This document shows, one piece after another, positions 45,401-57,606 of a DNA stretch of 64,000 nucleotides. The position numbers were made by a program, and so were the translations under genes. Source of the stretch: Stemphylium vesicarium. Lineage: Eukaryota; Ascomycota; Dothideomycetes; Pleosporales; Pleosporaceae. Under the pieces are notes generated by a model. The model had not been told where the DNA came from. It searched no databases and worked only from the letters and a program-made list of their open reading frames with translations. How positions within the stretch are numbered: position 1 is the stretch's first letter; the number at the start of each line of letters is the position of its first letter. Location of the stretch: contig QXCR01000141.1 of the NCBI GenBank assembly GCA_004380135.1, forward strand, positions 1 through 64,000, given 5' to 3'.

Positions 45401-48400
45401 TTACTGCGACATATCCAGTGCGTTGAGCAATCCCGCTTCCTTGACCAGCTCAAAGAACAGACCCTTCTTCCTCACAAGCTCCGCCGGGCTATCAAACTCC
45501 TTGACCTCTCCCTTGTCCAGCACGATGATGCGGTCGCTGTCCAGAATCGTGTTGATGCGATGAGCGATAGTGATGATCGTGCGGTTGTTAAACATGCTAG
45601 TCCGAAGCGTGGTTTGCAACATGGCGTCTGTCTCGACGTCGACGGCCGCGGTAGCTTCGTCAAGCACAAGGATGTTGGAAGGTGTGAGAAGGGCGCGGGC
45701 GAGAGAAACGAGTTGGCGTTGGCCGGCGGAGAAGTTGGAGCCGCCTTCATTGACGGTGGCGTCAAGTTTGCCGGGCATAGAGGAGATGTGCTCCTTGAGG
45801 CGGGCATGGTCTGTCATGTTGTTAGTCATCGTGCGATACCGCAAGTGGATGTATTCATACCTAAGACACTCCAGAGCTCGGTATCGTCGTGCACATGCCC
45901 GGGGTCAAGGTTATCGCGCACGGTACCCTCAAAGAGTGCGGCATCTTGCGGAATGATGGCCAAGCGCCGGCGAAGGTCCAAAAGTCCGATAGTGCTTGTG
46001 TTGAGATTGTCGATGCTCACATGCCCCTCTGCCGGTTCAATGATACGGAAGAGTGCAAGGGTGAGTGAGCTCTTGCCAGCACCAGTACGACCAACCACAC
46101 CAATCTTCTCCTTAGGTTTGATAGAGAGATTGACGCTCTTCAGTACCAGGTCCAGACCAGGCCGGTAGCGGGTGCTGTAGTTGTTGAAGGCGACCGCGCC
46201 TTGAGATGGCCAGCTGATTGGTGGCCTATTCTTGGAGATGATCTCAGGCGCTTCGCTGGGGAGCGCGGCATACTCTAGCACACGTTCCACAGAAACGATA
46301 TTGGTCTCCACCTCAACGGTCTGCCGAACGATCCAGTTGAGACTCTGTGTAATCTGAAGCGCGTAGGACATGGCCAGACCAACCATGCCAGCCGATAGCC
46401 CGCTGTGACTGGCCACAGAAATGATGGCGAAACCCGCGGCAGCCAAGATGATGACAGAGCCAAGGAATTCTAGACGAACAGCCAACCATCGATTGGCGCT
46501 GATGGAAGGGTAGTATGCACGAAGATTGGCATCCACACGCCACTCGTTCTCAAGTTCAAAGCGCTTCTGCTGGTTGTATGCGCGAATCGTGCTCATACCA
46601 CTCAAGCTCTCCTGGAAATGCGCATAGATCGGACTGCGGCTAACGCTATCGAGTCGCTTCAACTCCCGCGACGTGCGCAGATAATATCGTTGAATGTAGA
46701 GATAAAGCGCGCCGAGCGGTAGGATGAGAGCCACAAAGACTGGCGTCGACCATGAGATAACGACAAGGGTGAACCCAGCTACATTGGTCAGTCAGATGTC
46801 ACACGAGGCGGGCTGATGTGGGGTGGCTGCATACCGCGGGCGGAATTGACAAAGAGCATATTGAACGTTCGGCTATAGACACACGTTAGAAAACAGTCGG
46901 TGAATGGGTCGGAGAGTTGCAAGCGACTTACGCTAACACTTCGTCTACTCGGTAAATGTCGCTGTCACATGAAGTTAGCAAGTGCCGGTATACACATTAG
47001 GCCGAACCACAATCCTTTGTGGAGACGGGGAGCAAACAGTTCGTCGGCAGAAATGGGCCGGTCCGCGGGTATAGCCCTAGGTAAGAATGACGATGACTTA
47101 CCTTGAGAACCGATTGAGAATGCGACCCGCAGGTGTCGTCTCGAAGAAGCTCATTGGTGAGCGGAAGATTGCAAAAGCCATCCGCTCGTGTAGCTTTCGG
47201 CTAGCCTACATGCCATGTCAGTACATGCATATCTGTCATGCATGCCATGCTGGCACCGCTAAGCGAATACATACCTCGATCGAACAGAAAATCCAAAGGA
47301 TCAGTGTCTGCACCACAACAAGGGCAGCAGATCCCACGCCAAATGCGAAGTAGATGCCGATGTATCGTCCCACATCAGGGTTTCCGCCGTACCGCTGGTT
47401 GATTTCCGACCAATGTTTGAGCCACACGCTTGCACCTGCAGGACGTTAGCGTCAAAGTTCTGAAAGATGAAAAAGTGACGACCCAATAGCGCGACACCCG
47501 GAGCGGGTAGCTATTTGGTAACATCCGTGAACTTGGGACTTACCAATAGAAGATGTTTGGGCTCCAACAAGAAGCAGCAAGTAGATGCCGACAGCCACGA
47601 GGTTGCTGGTCTTTGCATATTCGCCATATACCGACCATTTGACCTTGCCTTGCTCCTGGAACTCTTTGGTTTGCTTGCTCTTCAGCGCGCCACCCTCTTC
47701 ATCAGTCAACTTCCCACGAGGTCCCTTGAAGCTCGCGGTGCTGGCACGGCGGAGGGTTTGGAAGCTGGACTTGCGAGCGGTGCCGCCCCCGACTCTCAAT
47801 GGGGCAAGATGGGCGCCTCCCTCTTGTGCCGCTTCAGCTTCAGCTTGATCCTCTTCATCGTCGTCGCCAGTGGGGCTGCCGCCGTAGACGGTGGACTCCT
47901 CATCGCTCATGACGCTATCCGACGTACGAGTGCTGTCGTCCTCTCCTTGATCCTCATTCTGGGAAGTCTTGATCAGCTGAGCAATTTCACCCTTCATTGC
48001 CATCAGTTGACCATAGCTACCCCTTTCGAGTATCTTGCCCTCGCGCAGAAGTAGAATCATGTCAGCTTCCATGAGGACCGGAATGGAGTTGGTTGCGAGG
48101 ATCCTGGTCTTGCCGGCTAGCAAACCCTTGGGTCCAAGTACATTATCGATAAGATGTCTTCCTACATGTTGATCGACTGCCGACAGGCAGTCGTCGAGTA
48201 GATAGATGTCGGCGCGGGCGTAGACAGCACGAGCAAGAGTAAGGCGGGCCTTCTGGCCTCCCGACAAAGAAATTCCACGCTCACCAACCTCGGTCTGATC
48301 GCCGTCAGGAAGTGATGCAAAATCGTCGCGCAAAGCACAAGCGTTGACAGTCTTCTCGTAGAACTGAGGATCCCAACGGTGGCCAAAAACAATATTCTCT

Positions 48401-50570
48401 CTGACTGAAGCATTCATGACCCAAGCCGATTGTGGAACGTAGGCAGTCTTTCCCCTGAGTACGACCTCTCCGTGAATCTTCCATAGATCACCGAGTACTG
48501 CCTGCAGAAGCGAAGACTTGCCGGCACCAACACGGCCAACAATACACGCGAGTTCGCCCTTGTGCGCAGTGAAGTTGATGTCGTTCAGGGCACGGCGCTC
48601 AGCGTTCTTGTCCCAGGTGAAACTAGCATCACGAATGCGAACAGACTCGTCGCCAGTCTCAGTCACGGCGTCTTCGCGGATGACGGCATCCTCCTGCAGC
48701 TCATCGGAGGTCAGATAACCAGTGATACGACCAACAGCAACACTAGCCTCAACGATGGCGGTAATAACCATTGGAAGGATAGCGAGAGGGAAAGTAAGAA
48801 GGTTGAAGAGGGTAAGCGCAGGAAAGACAATGTCGGTGGTCAAGGCACGGTTTTGCGTAAGGACGAAGACACCGAAGGTGGAGCAAGATACGAGGAATGG
48901 AGTGGTGGACCATGTGAAGGTCGAGAAGGCTTGAGTAGCACCAATCTTGCGAAGAGTCTTGAGTTCTTGGTCGTTACGGATGGTGTTCAATCGGCTGGCA
49001 AAGGCGGTGGTCCAGGCATAGAGCTTAATCGACTTCATGTTGTTGAGAATCTCCGAAATAAGCTTAGTACGCGAGTCCTTGTTCTTCATCTGCTCCTTCT
49101 GCAGTGTCTTCATCCATCGTGCAATTACACCGTTGATGGGAATCATGACGAACATGGCAGCGACACCGGCGAAGCAGCTCACACCAAGCAGTTGATAGAG
49201 CGAGAGCATGCACAGAACGATCTGGAAGGGGGCTGACCAGAGCTGCTGACCATATTGAGCAAGATCCTGAAGACGCTGTGTATCTACGGCCATGTAGTTG
49301 ACGATGTCGCCGGTAGACTTGGAAGCTCGGCCTTCGTTAGAGAGGCGGGTCGACTTGGAGTAGATGGCAGCGGTGAGTGAGGACTTGATGCGCATGCCTG
49401 TTTCGAAAGCACGCTGGAAGTACTGATGGAGACAGGCTGTCTGCGAAACGGACACGGCGAACATGGCAATGGCGATAGCAGCACCGCGGATGATGGGCTG
49501 GGGGTTCTCGGTGCGGTACGAGTCGACGAAGGTAATGAGCAGTCTGAGTAGCTGGGGCTGGGCAAAGTTGAGCACGTCGCTGATGGTCTTGATAGCGGCG
49601 CCACGGAAGTATGGGCCGCCAAAGGAGCGGAACATGGCGATCCATAGTGACGGGTTCTTCTTCTCCATTTCGTATGCCCAAGCATCTTCAAACGTTTGCG
49701 AGGTGTGTCGGGTGGAGTCGCGCTTCCGCAGGTTCCAAAGATTGTCCTGAGTAAGGAAGGTCTTGTATCCCTGCTTCATCATGGGTGTCATCCAGCCAAA
49801 TGTCAAGACGGAAAATACGTCGGCGTACTCGTACGGGCATTCGTCGTCGTCTCCGAGCATGTCGTAGTCGCTCATGCGCTTGGGCACCAGCCACTCGAGG
49901 ACGAAGGAAAGTGCGGCCAGTCCGACACTGGAGCAGAAGACTGCGAAGTAGGCCACATGTTCGTGATGGACTTGCTGTGAGACGAGCGAGCGGAGCTTGA
50001 CGGCGTAGGCGACGAGTAGGAGGAGCCAGTAGAAGAGAGCGACTCCGTTGGCGTTGCGGGATCTCCAGTGTTCGATGTATTGGATGTAGAAGACGACGCC
50101 GAGCGAGACGAGGGTGAGGATCGAGGTCCAGAAGCGGAAGTCGCCTGCCCAGACGTCCTTGTAGTAATCAATCTGGAGCGCTGCCTGGACGGCCGTAGTG
50201 GCGATGAGGGCGCCGATTGTCGTCTGTCGGGCGTGAATTGTTAGCAGCTATCCAGGCCATTTCTTCTTGATTCCTGGCATGTGAAGCGTACCAACTTGGC
50301 GTAGAAGTGCCAATTGCGCTTCACCGGCTGAGGCGTGCAGTTCCTGTACAGATGCCACAGCGCGCCTGCTCCTCCCACGACGCCAAACATGGCCACGGCG
50401 GCTATCCACACATCCAGGAAACACGGGGTGAAGTCGTATCGTATGGGGCTGATCGGGCCCCAACCCTCGGGATTACCGCATAATGGCTGTCGGTCGTGCT
50501 TCGAGGCCGTGAGATAGCCGTGCGCGAGCCGTGTGACGGGGAGAAGGGGCGTCTGTTGTTGTGCCTGCAT
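45401..50570 (-). CDS. ABC-C (MRP/Ycf1-type) full transporter
   Basis: Eight exons on the minus strand: 50,570-50,292, 50,223-47,544, 47,435-47,275, 47,205-47,102, 46,961-46,932, 46,872-46,835, 46,778-45,861 and 45,810-45,401. Together they are 4620 nt (1539 residues) in exact frame. The architecture is TMD0-L0-TMD1-NBD1-TMD2-NBD2, as in yeast Ycf1/Bpt1 (about 1500 residues). The family pumps glutathione or other conjugates and metals, usually into the vacuole. NBD1 has Walker A GRVGAGKSS (about 656), signature LSGGQKARLTLARA (about 743) and Walker B IYLLDDCLSAVD (about 763). NBD2 has GRTGAGKSS (about 1326), NFSAGQRQLVSLARA (about 1427) and ILVLDEATAAVD (about 1448). The degenerate D in NBD1 Walker B (DD, not DE) is usual for ABCC. 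An acidic linker follows NBD1. Exons of 30 and 38 nt are unusually small. Substrate and membrane are inferred. Confidence 0.93.
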
Positions 50571-51688
50571 CGAACGGGTGGGTGTTGATGATTGCCGAAC
50601 TCTGGTGTCGCAGAGCCAAAGCAGATCAAGACGTCGAAGGCGGCGAGGGTTGAGCTACAAACCGTCACGGCGCGAATCACTCAGTGCACTTTTGAAATGG
50701 GAGCTCGGACCAGCGGTATGATATAATCATGGCTGATTAGTTCCGCTAACGCCGCGGCCCAAGGCGAACGACGGCGTAGGCTGCATGGAGCAATCAATCA
50801 ATCAATCGTTCTGTTGAAAGATGCGCCACCTGGCCTGGACTGATGCGAATCATTTGTACTCCAACCCAAGTACGACATGACAGCTGCGTGGCTGCCCCGG
50901 GAACCTTGGGCGCTGACCCGAGTCCGCGGCCTCTCACGATGCGAACCCATGGGCCGGCTCTTGTCCGATGACGTCCCGGCGAACAGGTTCGCATCGGCTG
51001 CTACCAGACACCAGATCACGTGCACCCGATCTGTGACACGCGCTCGACTAATAGCAACGACCACCTTTGACCAACTCGTAATCAGCTTCATTGATGATCG
51101 GGAAAGACCATTGCAGTCTTGAAGATGGACGAGAAAAAGCAATGGGCAGCGGGCGGTGGCTCCAGCCCGCCAACTCTGAACATCAAGAAGCCCCTTAGAG
51201 TTCTAAAAGGTAGTTCAGTCTCAGTCAGCCTGCGCGATACCAGACTGTATTACCTTCCGTAAATCGTGTTTTTGAACGGTGTAGTTGGCAGTCATGTAAG
51301 GTTGCCAATGCTGACCTCGGCGGATCCCTAGTCCTACCAACCCGGCCCATTTAGCGACCGCACTTGCATGTCGCACGAACGAATCTCCTGTCCGAGTAGA
51401 ACGTTAGTCGTTCACACCACATTCTACGTCCATTGATTATCGAGTGTGAGCACAACGCGGATTTACTCGTCAGTATCAGGGTCATTTTTATAACGTTATA
51501 ATCTAAAAACACTTTCATTCTTTCACATACGACCATAGGATCTTGAGAACAAGGCTTCCCGTTCGCTCAGCCCTATTTAAGCAAGATACCGGCGGATTAG
51601 TAGTTAGGTGGGTGACCACTAGCGAATCCCCGCTGTTGTATGTTTTTGTCTTTTTGCTGAATCCATCTACCTCAGCCTATCCTTCGCA
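50571..51688. other. Divergent promoter region between ABC-C and chitinase genes
   Basis: A 1.1-kb spacer between two genes transcribed away from each other. A (ATCA)n-like run ATCAATCAATCAATC lies at about 50,793-50,807. No further gene or repeat is recognised. Confidence 0.6.
51574..51581 (+). promoter_or_regulatory. TATA-like element of the chitinase gene
   Basis: TATTTAAG, 108 bp before the chitinase ATG and the best TATA-like match in that interval. A CT-rich stretch follows before the start codon. Position and sequence are plausible, but there is no direct evidence of use. Confidence 0.35.
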
Positions 51689-53007
51689 ATGGATATCAGC
51701 AGTCAATCATGGCTATGTCTAGCGTTTGTTTTTGTCTCACTCTTGGCCGTCTCAATGGCTGAAACTTCGAGGCTGAGGTACATCATGTACCTGACCGGGT
51801 AAGCCAGAGCGGGGACGTCGTATTTACCATTGTCACTGAAACCCTCCAGGCAACACAACGTTGTACCGGAGCAGTCTCTGGTCGAGAACATAACTGAAGT
51901 GGCCCTTGCCTTTATGCCCTCTGAGACCTTCAACGACCCTACGCGAAAAGAATGGCCGCTCTTCACTACTATCGATAAGGTCCGTCCCAAGTTCGCCAAA
52001 GGGACAATCATGCAAGTTGCTATTGGCGGATGGGGTAATACAGACGGCTTTTCAACTGCAGCAAAGACGGAAGAAAGCCGGAGTCTCTTCGCGAGCAACG
52101 TGAAAACCATGTTGGATGCGACGGGCGCTGATGGTACTGAAGACTCATTCCTCAAAGAACCTCCACACTGACCAACCAAGGCATCGACATGGATTGGGAG
52201 TACCCAGGCGGCAACGGCGAAGACTACAAGCAACCAGGCCATCTCAACAGCGACAAAGCCTGGGAAATCTCTGCCTACCCCAAACTCCTCGCCGCAATCC
52301 GCTCTGCCATCGGACCTTCAAAGACAATCTCAGCCGCAGTCCCAGGCCTCCCACGCGACATGCTCGCATTCACTCCGACCACTATCCCCGACATCATGGC
52401 CTCAGTCGACTACCTAAACATCATGACGTACGACCTTTTCAACCGCCGCGACAACGTCACAAAACACCACACTGGTCTGCAGCTCTCGCTCCAAGCCATA
52501 GACGCCTACCTCGCCGCTGGCGTCCCACCCGAGAAAGCAAACCTGGGACTGGCGTTTTACGTCAAATGGTACAAGACTGCTGCTAACGCGTCGTGCAGTA
52601 GCAATCCCATTGGCTGCGCTACGGAACTCATGGAAGATTCTGCTACTGGCGCCGACCTAGGGAAAGCTGGTGCGTTCTCATGGCATGACGTTGTTCCTGG
52701 GGAGCTTGCAGCTTCGTATGCGCGTGCGATGGAGGAGGGTGTGTATGATGAGGCGGGTGGGGGTCAGTACTACTGGGATGAAGAGGAGAGGCTGTTTTGG
52801 ACTTGGGATACGCCTGAGGCTATTAAGCGCAAGATACAGGTTGTCATGAAAGATAGAGGGCTGGGGGGTGCTTTTGCTTGGGGTTTGGGCGAGGATGCAC
52901 CGAAATTTGCGCATTTGAAGGCGAGTAATGAACCTATGGCGGTTTTGGAGAGTGTTAGGAGGGGGGAGCATGATGGGAAGATGTCGGATGACAGGAGTGA
53001 GCTTTAG
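51689..53007 (+). CDS. Secreted GH18 chitinase
   Basis: Three exons: 51,689-51,798, 51,850-52,133 and 52,181-53,007, with 51- and 47-bp introns. The CDS is 1221 nt, 406 residues. It hydrolyses beta-1,4-linked N-acetylglucosamine in chitin. Residues 1-24 are a signal peptide (hydrophobic LCLAFVFVSLLAVSMA). The barrel follows: YIMYLTGQHN (strand 1), VAIGGWG (substrate site, about 100) and the catalytic DGIDMDWE at 131-138 with E138 as acid. The second intron falls inside the codon for G132 of this motif. MTYDLF and a late W (FAWGLGED) complete the fold. There is no chitin-binding or Ser/Thr-rich tail, so it is likely a soluble wall-remodelling or nutritional enzyme. It converges with the GH131 gene, 254 bp away. 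Confidence 0.92.
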
Positions 53008-53261
53008 TAGTGTACTCGACGTACAGGTTCCCGATTCGCTGCAGCTGGGTAGGTCGGGCACAGGCTTACTCTTTTTCCTCCTACATACATTCACTCACAG
53101 TTTATGCTAGACAAATACAATTCACAACAACGATGCTGACAAAAACGTCTTGAAATATAAACAACACTACAAGAATATCTACAAGAATGTACACACTATA
53201 CAAGGGCGGGCGCACTATTCGACAACCCCTCCTTCTCTTAACCTAGCACACATCTATATAC

Positions 53262-54497
53262 CTAATTCTTTCCCTGTTTGGCCTTGAGCCATGCAACGAA
53301 CTGCTTGATGGTGAACTCCTCGGGGAGAACGGCATCAGAGTCAGATCCGGCTTCAGCGGTAGCAGTGGGCGCAGCGGTGGACGAGGTCACGGGAGTCTCG
53401 ACGGGGGCGGCGGAGGAAGATGCGGCGGCGCTTGAGGGGACTACTGGGGCGACAGAAGAGGAGGCAGCGGGAGTGGAAGAGGCAGCAGGAGTCTCGACGG
53501 GAGCGGCAGATGAAGACGCGACGGGAGCCTCGACGGGAGCAGCGCTGGAAGAAGCAGCAGGAGTCTCGACAACAGCCTTGGTGGAAGAGGCGGCAGAAGC
53601 AGCAGCAGCAGTGGAGCTAGCGGCAGGCTTGGAAGAAGCAGCAGGCTTAGAAGCAGCCGGCTTCTCCGCGGACGCCTCACCGCTACCGACCTTGGTAGTC
53701 AGCTTGCCATCCTCAATATACACACCGCTGAAGAACCAGTCCTCAGCACCATCAGCATCGTTGCTGCCAGGCAGCCTCAGGACACCCAAGTGCCAGTCCG
53801 CGCCGTTGGACTGTGTGCTGGCATCGAATGGTCCAGCAGTCTGCGTAAGCTCGTCACTGCCAGTCGAGTGCCAGAAGGAGACGGAGCCCGCATCGAAATC
53901 GATCTCGTAAGCAACGTTGTGCCACTCGTCAGCAACAAGCTCGACATCCCACTTGGAGACGCCGCCAACGTGCCACTGCAGGTTGGTGTTGGAAGAACCA
54001 GAAGCACCGTACTTGAGCTCAGTGAAGTGGCTCTCAAAGAAAGCGACCTGGTGCTCGTTGGTCGCAGTAGGCTTGTTCTCGGCGCTGGTCTTGACGGAGA
54101 AGTGGTAGTACACCTTTCCCTTGTTGATAGCCGCGTCCGTCTGCGGGATGAGCTCGGTGCGCAGCATAGTCTGGCCGTTCCACTTGGCCGTCTCGTCGAT
54201 GGTGATCTTGACACCCTGCTTGGAGGCGACGTCGGCGGGGTTCTTGAACGAAGCGTCGAGATTTACGTAGTCGGTTACGGGGCCGTCACCGTGGATGTAG
54301 TATTGGTAGGAGCCGACGGGGTTGGAGAAGGACCAGTCTTCCAGTTCGGAGCTTGAGGTCATGTCGTTGAAGCGGCCATCCCAGATGATTTCTAAAGCAT
54401 TTACGTTAGTTCAGGTACACAGCTTGGTGGCTCGGCTCATCATACCAGCTGAAGCGGCGCTGAGCAGCGCGCTCATAAGAGTAGTCTTTCCAAACAT
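53262..54497 (-). CDS. GH131 beta-glucanase with Ala/Ser-rich tail
   Basis: Two exons on the minus strand, 54,497-54,446 and 54,391-53,262, with a 54-bp intron; 1182 nt, 393 residues. The first exon is almost exactly the signal peptide (MFGKTTLMSALLSAASA). The mature protein begins EIIWDGRFND, typical of GH131, a fungal family with beta-1,3/1,6 and beta-1,4-glucanase activity on cellulose and wall glucan. The catalytic domain runs to about residue 250 and includes TMLRTELIPQT, HQVAFFESHFTELKYG and WHNVAYEIDFDAG. About 110 residues of Ala/Ser/Pro/Val repeats (ASSSAAPVETPA) form a linker. The chain ends in LPEEFTIKQFVAWLKAK, a short motif I recall at the C-terminus of other secreted CAZymes in this fungal group. 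No CBM1 is present. Confidence 0.9.
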
Positions 54498-55353
54498 TTT
54501 GAGTGTGTTGTTGTTATTTCGAAATATGAACAGAGACCAGCTGTACGTGTGAAGTTATGAAAGCGGAACAGAAAATCTACTAAGAGAAGAACGAATGAAT
54601 GACAGTAGTGAGCGATAGAAAGCAGCAAGACGAAACGAAGAAAAGGCCCTCAAGCGTAAATATACAAGGTGGCTCGACTCATTTCAAGCTCCTGCACCGA
54701 AGCTTGGCCCGACGCCTAGCCACCGTACATTAGGCCACAGGGTAATATCCAGGAAACCGCAACATGACTGCATATAGTATCGCGCGCGCTGTGGCTGCCC
54801 GCATGAACGGTTTTGACAGGCCGACCGATGCCATGACAGCCGTTTGGTGGTGGAAACGCCGGCCTGAAACGTTCGCGCCGGCAACGCTAAACCCAGCTGA
54901 GCGAAGTCGGGATCCACAACCGGCTGAACTGGGTTTGGGCCGGGCGACTTGGTGATGGGGAGGATTTTTCGAAACGCTCCCTGCTCATACAAGATTGTTT
55001 CATGGTGATTAGCGAGGTCGCGATGTAGATTGAATGTGCCGAGGCGGAGATTAGTCGCTGGCTTGATGAAGGGGGCTACGCGCTGCAGAATGAAGACGAG
55101 ATGGAGGCGATGTTGAGAGGACGGTAGGGATGAGGCTAGCGACAGATCGGGAGGATGGCCCACACGACCTGTTAGCTTGATGAGATGTAGCGAAAGAGAC
55201 AGAGCTTGGGTAGGGAAAGAAAGGGAAGCGCGTGCTCCGCATTCCACAGTCGCGTCTGGTAGCGGAGTGGATCGAGACTGACAAGACGTTATATCGGTGG
55301 TGTCAGCCGCCAAGTTTCTGACAACCCGTCTCCTATCCCGCCTTTACACCTGG
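54498..55353. other. GH131 upstream region
   Basis: An 856-bp spacer with the GH131 promoter and the 3' flank of the next minus-strand gene. A 209-codon minus-strand frame (54,684-55,313) has no domain, and I regard it as chance. Confidence 0.55.
54657..54665 (-). promoter_or_regulatory. TATA-like element of the GH131 gene
   Basis: On the minus strand this reads GTATATTTA, about 160 bp before the GH131 start. It stands out from its less AT-rich surroundings. Placement fits a fungal TATA with a moderate leader. Confidence 0.35.
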
Positions 55354-56620
55354 TTACAAATGTCTTGGCCTTTCTTCGTTCTCGCGGCTTTCCATTCTTT
55401 CGCGCCCATCTGAGTCCTGACTGTATTGCGTCTCAGTCGCCCCTAGCTCGACGGGTGGCCCTGGCACAACGTGCACCGCCTGCGAGTCCAGTTCGTTCAC
55501 TGGGGCGTGTGGGTCGGCCTCGCTCCTCCATTTTCCTCCCAGGAACCACTTCCGCTCCTTATGAGTATGGTCTTGATCTTCCATCTCTGGTAACTTGTCG
55601 CCCTGCCCTTCATTCATGACCCTAGCTTTACGGCGCTTCCGTAAGCACCAGAAGACAAGCAAGCCTCCAATAAAAGCAAATACAACGACACCTATGCCGA
55701 TTCCAATCTTAGCGCCTGTTGAGATGTCGAGGATTCGGGCGTCAATTCTCCTGTCGGCGTGAATTCCGGAGCTTCGATACTGTATCTCTCTACCAACGAT
55801 TCGACGTACTTGTTGGGGAATGTTCCAACGTCATCAATCTGCCACGCGATAACCACAGGATCAGCTACCGCTAGACCCGTAGCGACGTTTATCATGTTTG
55901 ACACGACTGTTGTTCCGGCGATTTCGCCATTGGACTCGAAGTACGAGGTGTATTCGTAGACGGGGGTCACCGGCTCCTCGCTGTAAGAAGGCGTTGTAGT
56001 TACTTGAGCATGACCGGTTAAAGGTGTCGAGATTGTACTGACGCAAAGATCCTCGAATTCGGAACCGAAAGTCATCCCGCTATTTGGGTAATGTTAGTCT
56101 ATAGATCACATGGATGAGCTATGCCTTTGCCGTACCTCTTACAGCAGCTGGCTTGCCAAAATGTTTTGTAGCCGGTTGATACATCGCTCCGATATGCTGT
56201 AATCTCTGCAACAGTTTGTCCACTCGGACAGACCCCCGGACTGTATGTCGCCTTGCCATAGGGTTGGCAGCTACTGTACGCGGGATCGGAAACATAGCTT
56301 CGCGCAGGATCGAAGGACCAGACAATAGTCGTTGTCGTGTGTGAAATCGTGCTACCATCCTCGTCCATCATGCAAGGCACATAATCTTGTACCAACCATC
56401 TGTCAACACATGATGGAGATGGAGTATATACGGTAGTGAGATCAGGTAGATTGAGGTGTGCGATTGTAGATAAAGTTCCGAAGGGGGTGACAAATACTTC
56501 ACTGTGAGACCAGCTCAAGGCACGTTTTACAGGAGGGCCGACCGGGGTTGCTGTTGAAAGTATGACCGTACAACCCCTTGTACTGGTGGCCGGATCCATA
56601 GTGCTCCCAACAATAGGCAT
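55354..56620 (-). CDS. Single-pass membrane protein with Cys-rich outer part
   Basis: Three exons on the minus strand: 56,620-56,136, 56,079-55,810 and 55,750-55,354; introns 56 and 59 bp; 1152 nt, 383 residues. The first 250 residues are Ser/Thr-rich with scattered Cys (SCCKSGMTFG, joined across intron 1). A transmembrane helix (TGAKIGIGIGVVVFAFIGG..., about 262-290) is followed by a basic stop-transfer (CLRKRRKAR) and a charged cytoplasmic tail of about 95 residues. The layout resembles ascomycete surface or sensor-like proteins with unknown ligands. No signal peptide is seen at the chosen ATG, so either an upstream exon is missing or the helix acts as a signal anchor. Intron 2 was chosen because it joins the frame into the conserved STGAKIGIG stretch. 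Confidence 0.75.
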
Positions 56621-57606
56621 GCTTTAGAAACTTGTAGTATTGGAAGGCTGTGATGCGGAAAGAGCAGAAGGATTGCGAGGCTGAGTGGTCCTGGAGAAAC
56701 CCTGCAAGTCGAAAGATGAAGAACGGCAATTAGGCTTATAAACAGGAGTCTCGGGCAGCCAAGTTGCCAAGGTAGTAAATAACTAATATTGGAATCGCCT
56801 CGGGCATGTGGTTTGTCTGCTTCGACCAGGCATGTGCTCGCTGACACAATTATGGGTGACAGATGCAAACGCCCTGCATAGTGGCGCAGCCTTGTATAAC
56901 CGGTAAGCATCTTCCCTCCTAGCCCTTAAGAAATGCAGAGCTTTCACGCAAGGCTAGAAGTTCTCCGTTGATAAGTGAGATGGTGCTGCACAGAACTTCA
57001 ACTCGGCCGTCACCCAAGCCACTTCCTACTATACTAAATCGCGCGGTATCATCGCTGCCGCTGCTGCATCCTCTGACTTTGCGAGGCCGGAATCCAATCT
57101 GTTGGCCCTCAGAGATCTCGTTCTGCAATCCGTGAAGATGCTTCGGTGGCGATGCGTATTGGAAAAGCAAAGTGCCACGTCGCGGCCGTAGCCATCGAAA
57201 AACGTCATGGAGGGAAAACCGTCGTTGGGCTAAAGAACTCCCTCCTGAAACTGAAGAAAGCGCTATATGTCTGCATCTGTCAGTCGTCTTGTTGTGATGG
57301 CTGGTTCTCTGATGGTGAATGGACGAAGAAATTGTGATAGGCGGCATTCTGGTCCAATTCTAGATGATCTCCAAGTTTCCCGTAGCATGGGCGCTAGAAT
57401 CGGCAAGTGGCGTGGAGGAGACCCACTTCGCGAGCCTAGGTCCTTGGGTGAATCCCGCTTTTCCACCAAACCCTCTTGGCTACGACGACGAGTATCCCTC
57501 ATGTCCTCGACAATAGCGACATTTGGCACTTTGTCTTGTTTTGAAAAGTGTTCGCGCAAGACGAGGACAAAAGGTCACATGCAGTGCTGAGCTTGCGACG
57601 GCAAAC
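56621..57606. other. Spacer between divergent membrane-protein and histidine-kinase genes
   Basis: A 986-bp intergenic region that should contain both promoters. Minus-strand frames at 56,919-57,347 and 57,263-57,559 look coding-like in places but have no domain; a small extra gene cannot be excluded. Confidence 0.45.

Noticed and set aside
54684..55313. 209-codon minus-strand frame upstream of GH131
   Set aside because: No domain, no plausible splice partners and low-complexity composition; it overlaps the promoter region.
56919..57559. Two overlapping minus-strand frames that might form a small gene
   Set aside because: No convincing donor/acceptor joins them, no domain is seen, and they occupy the shared promoter of two divergent genes.
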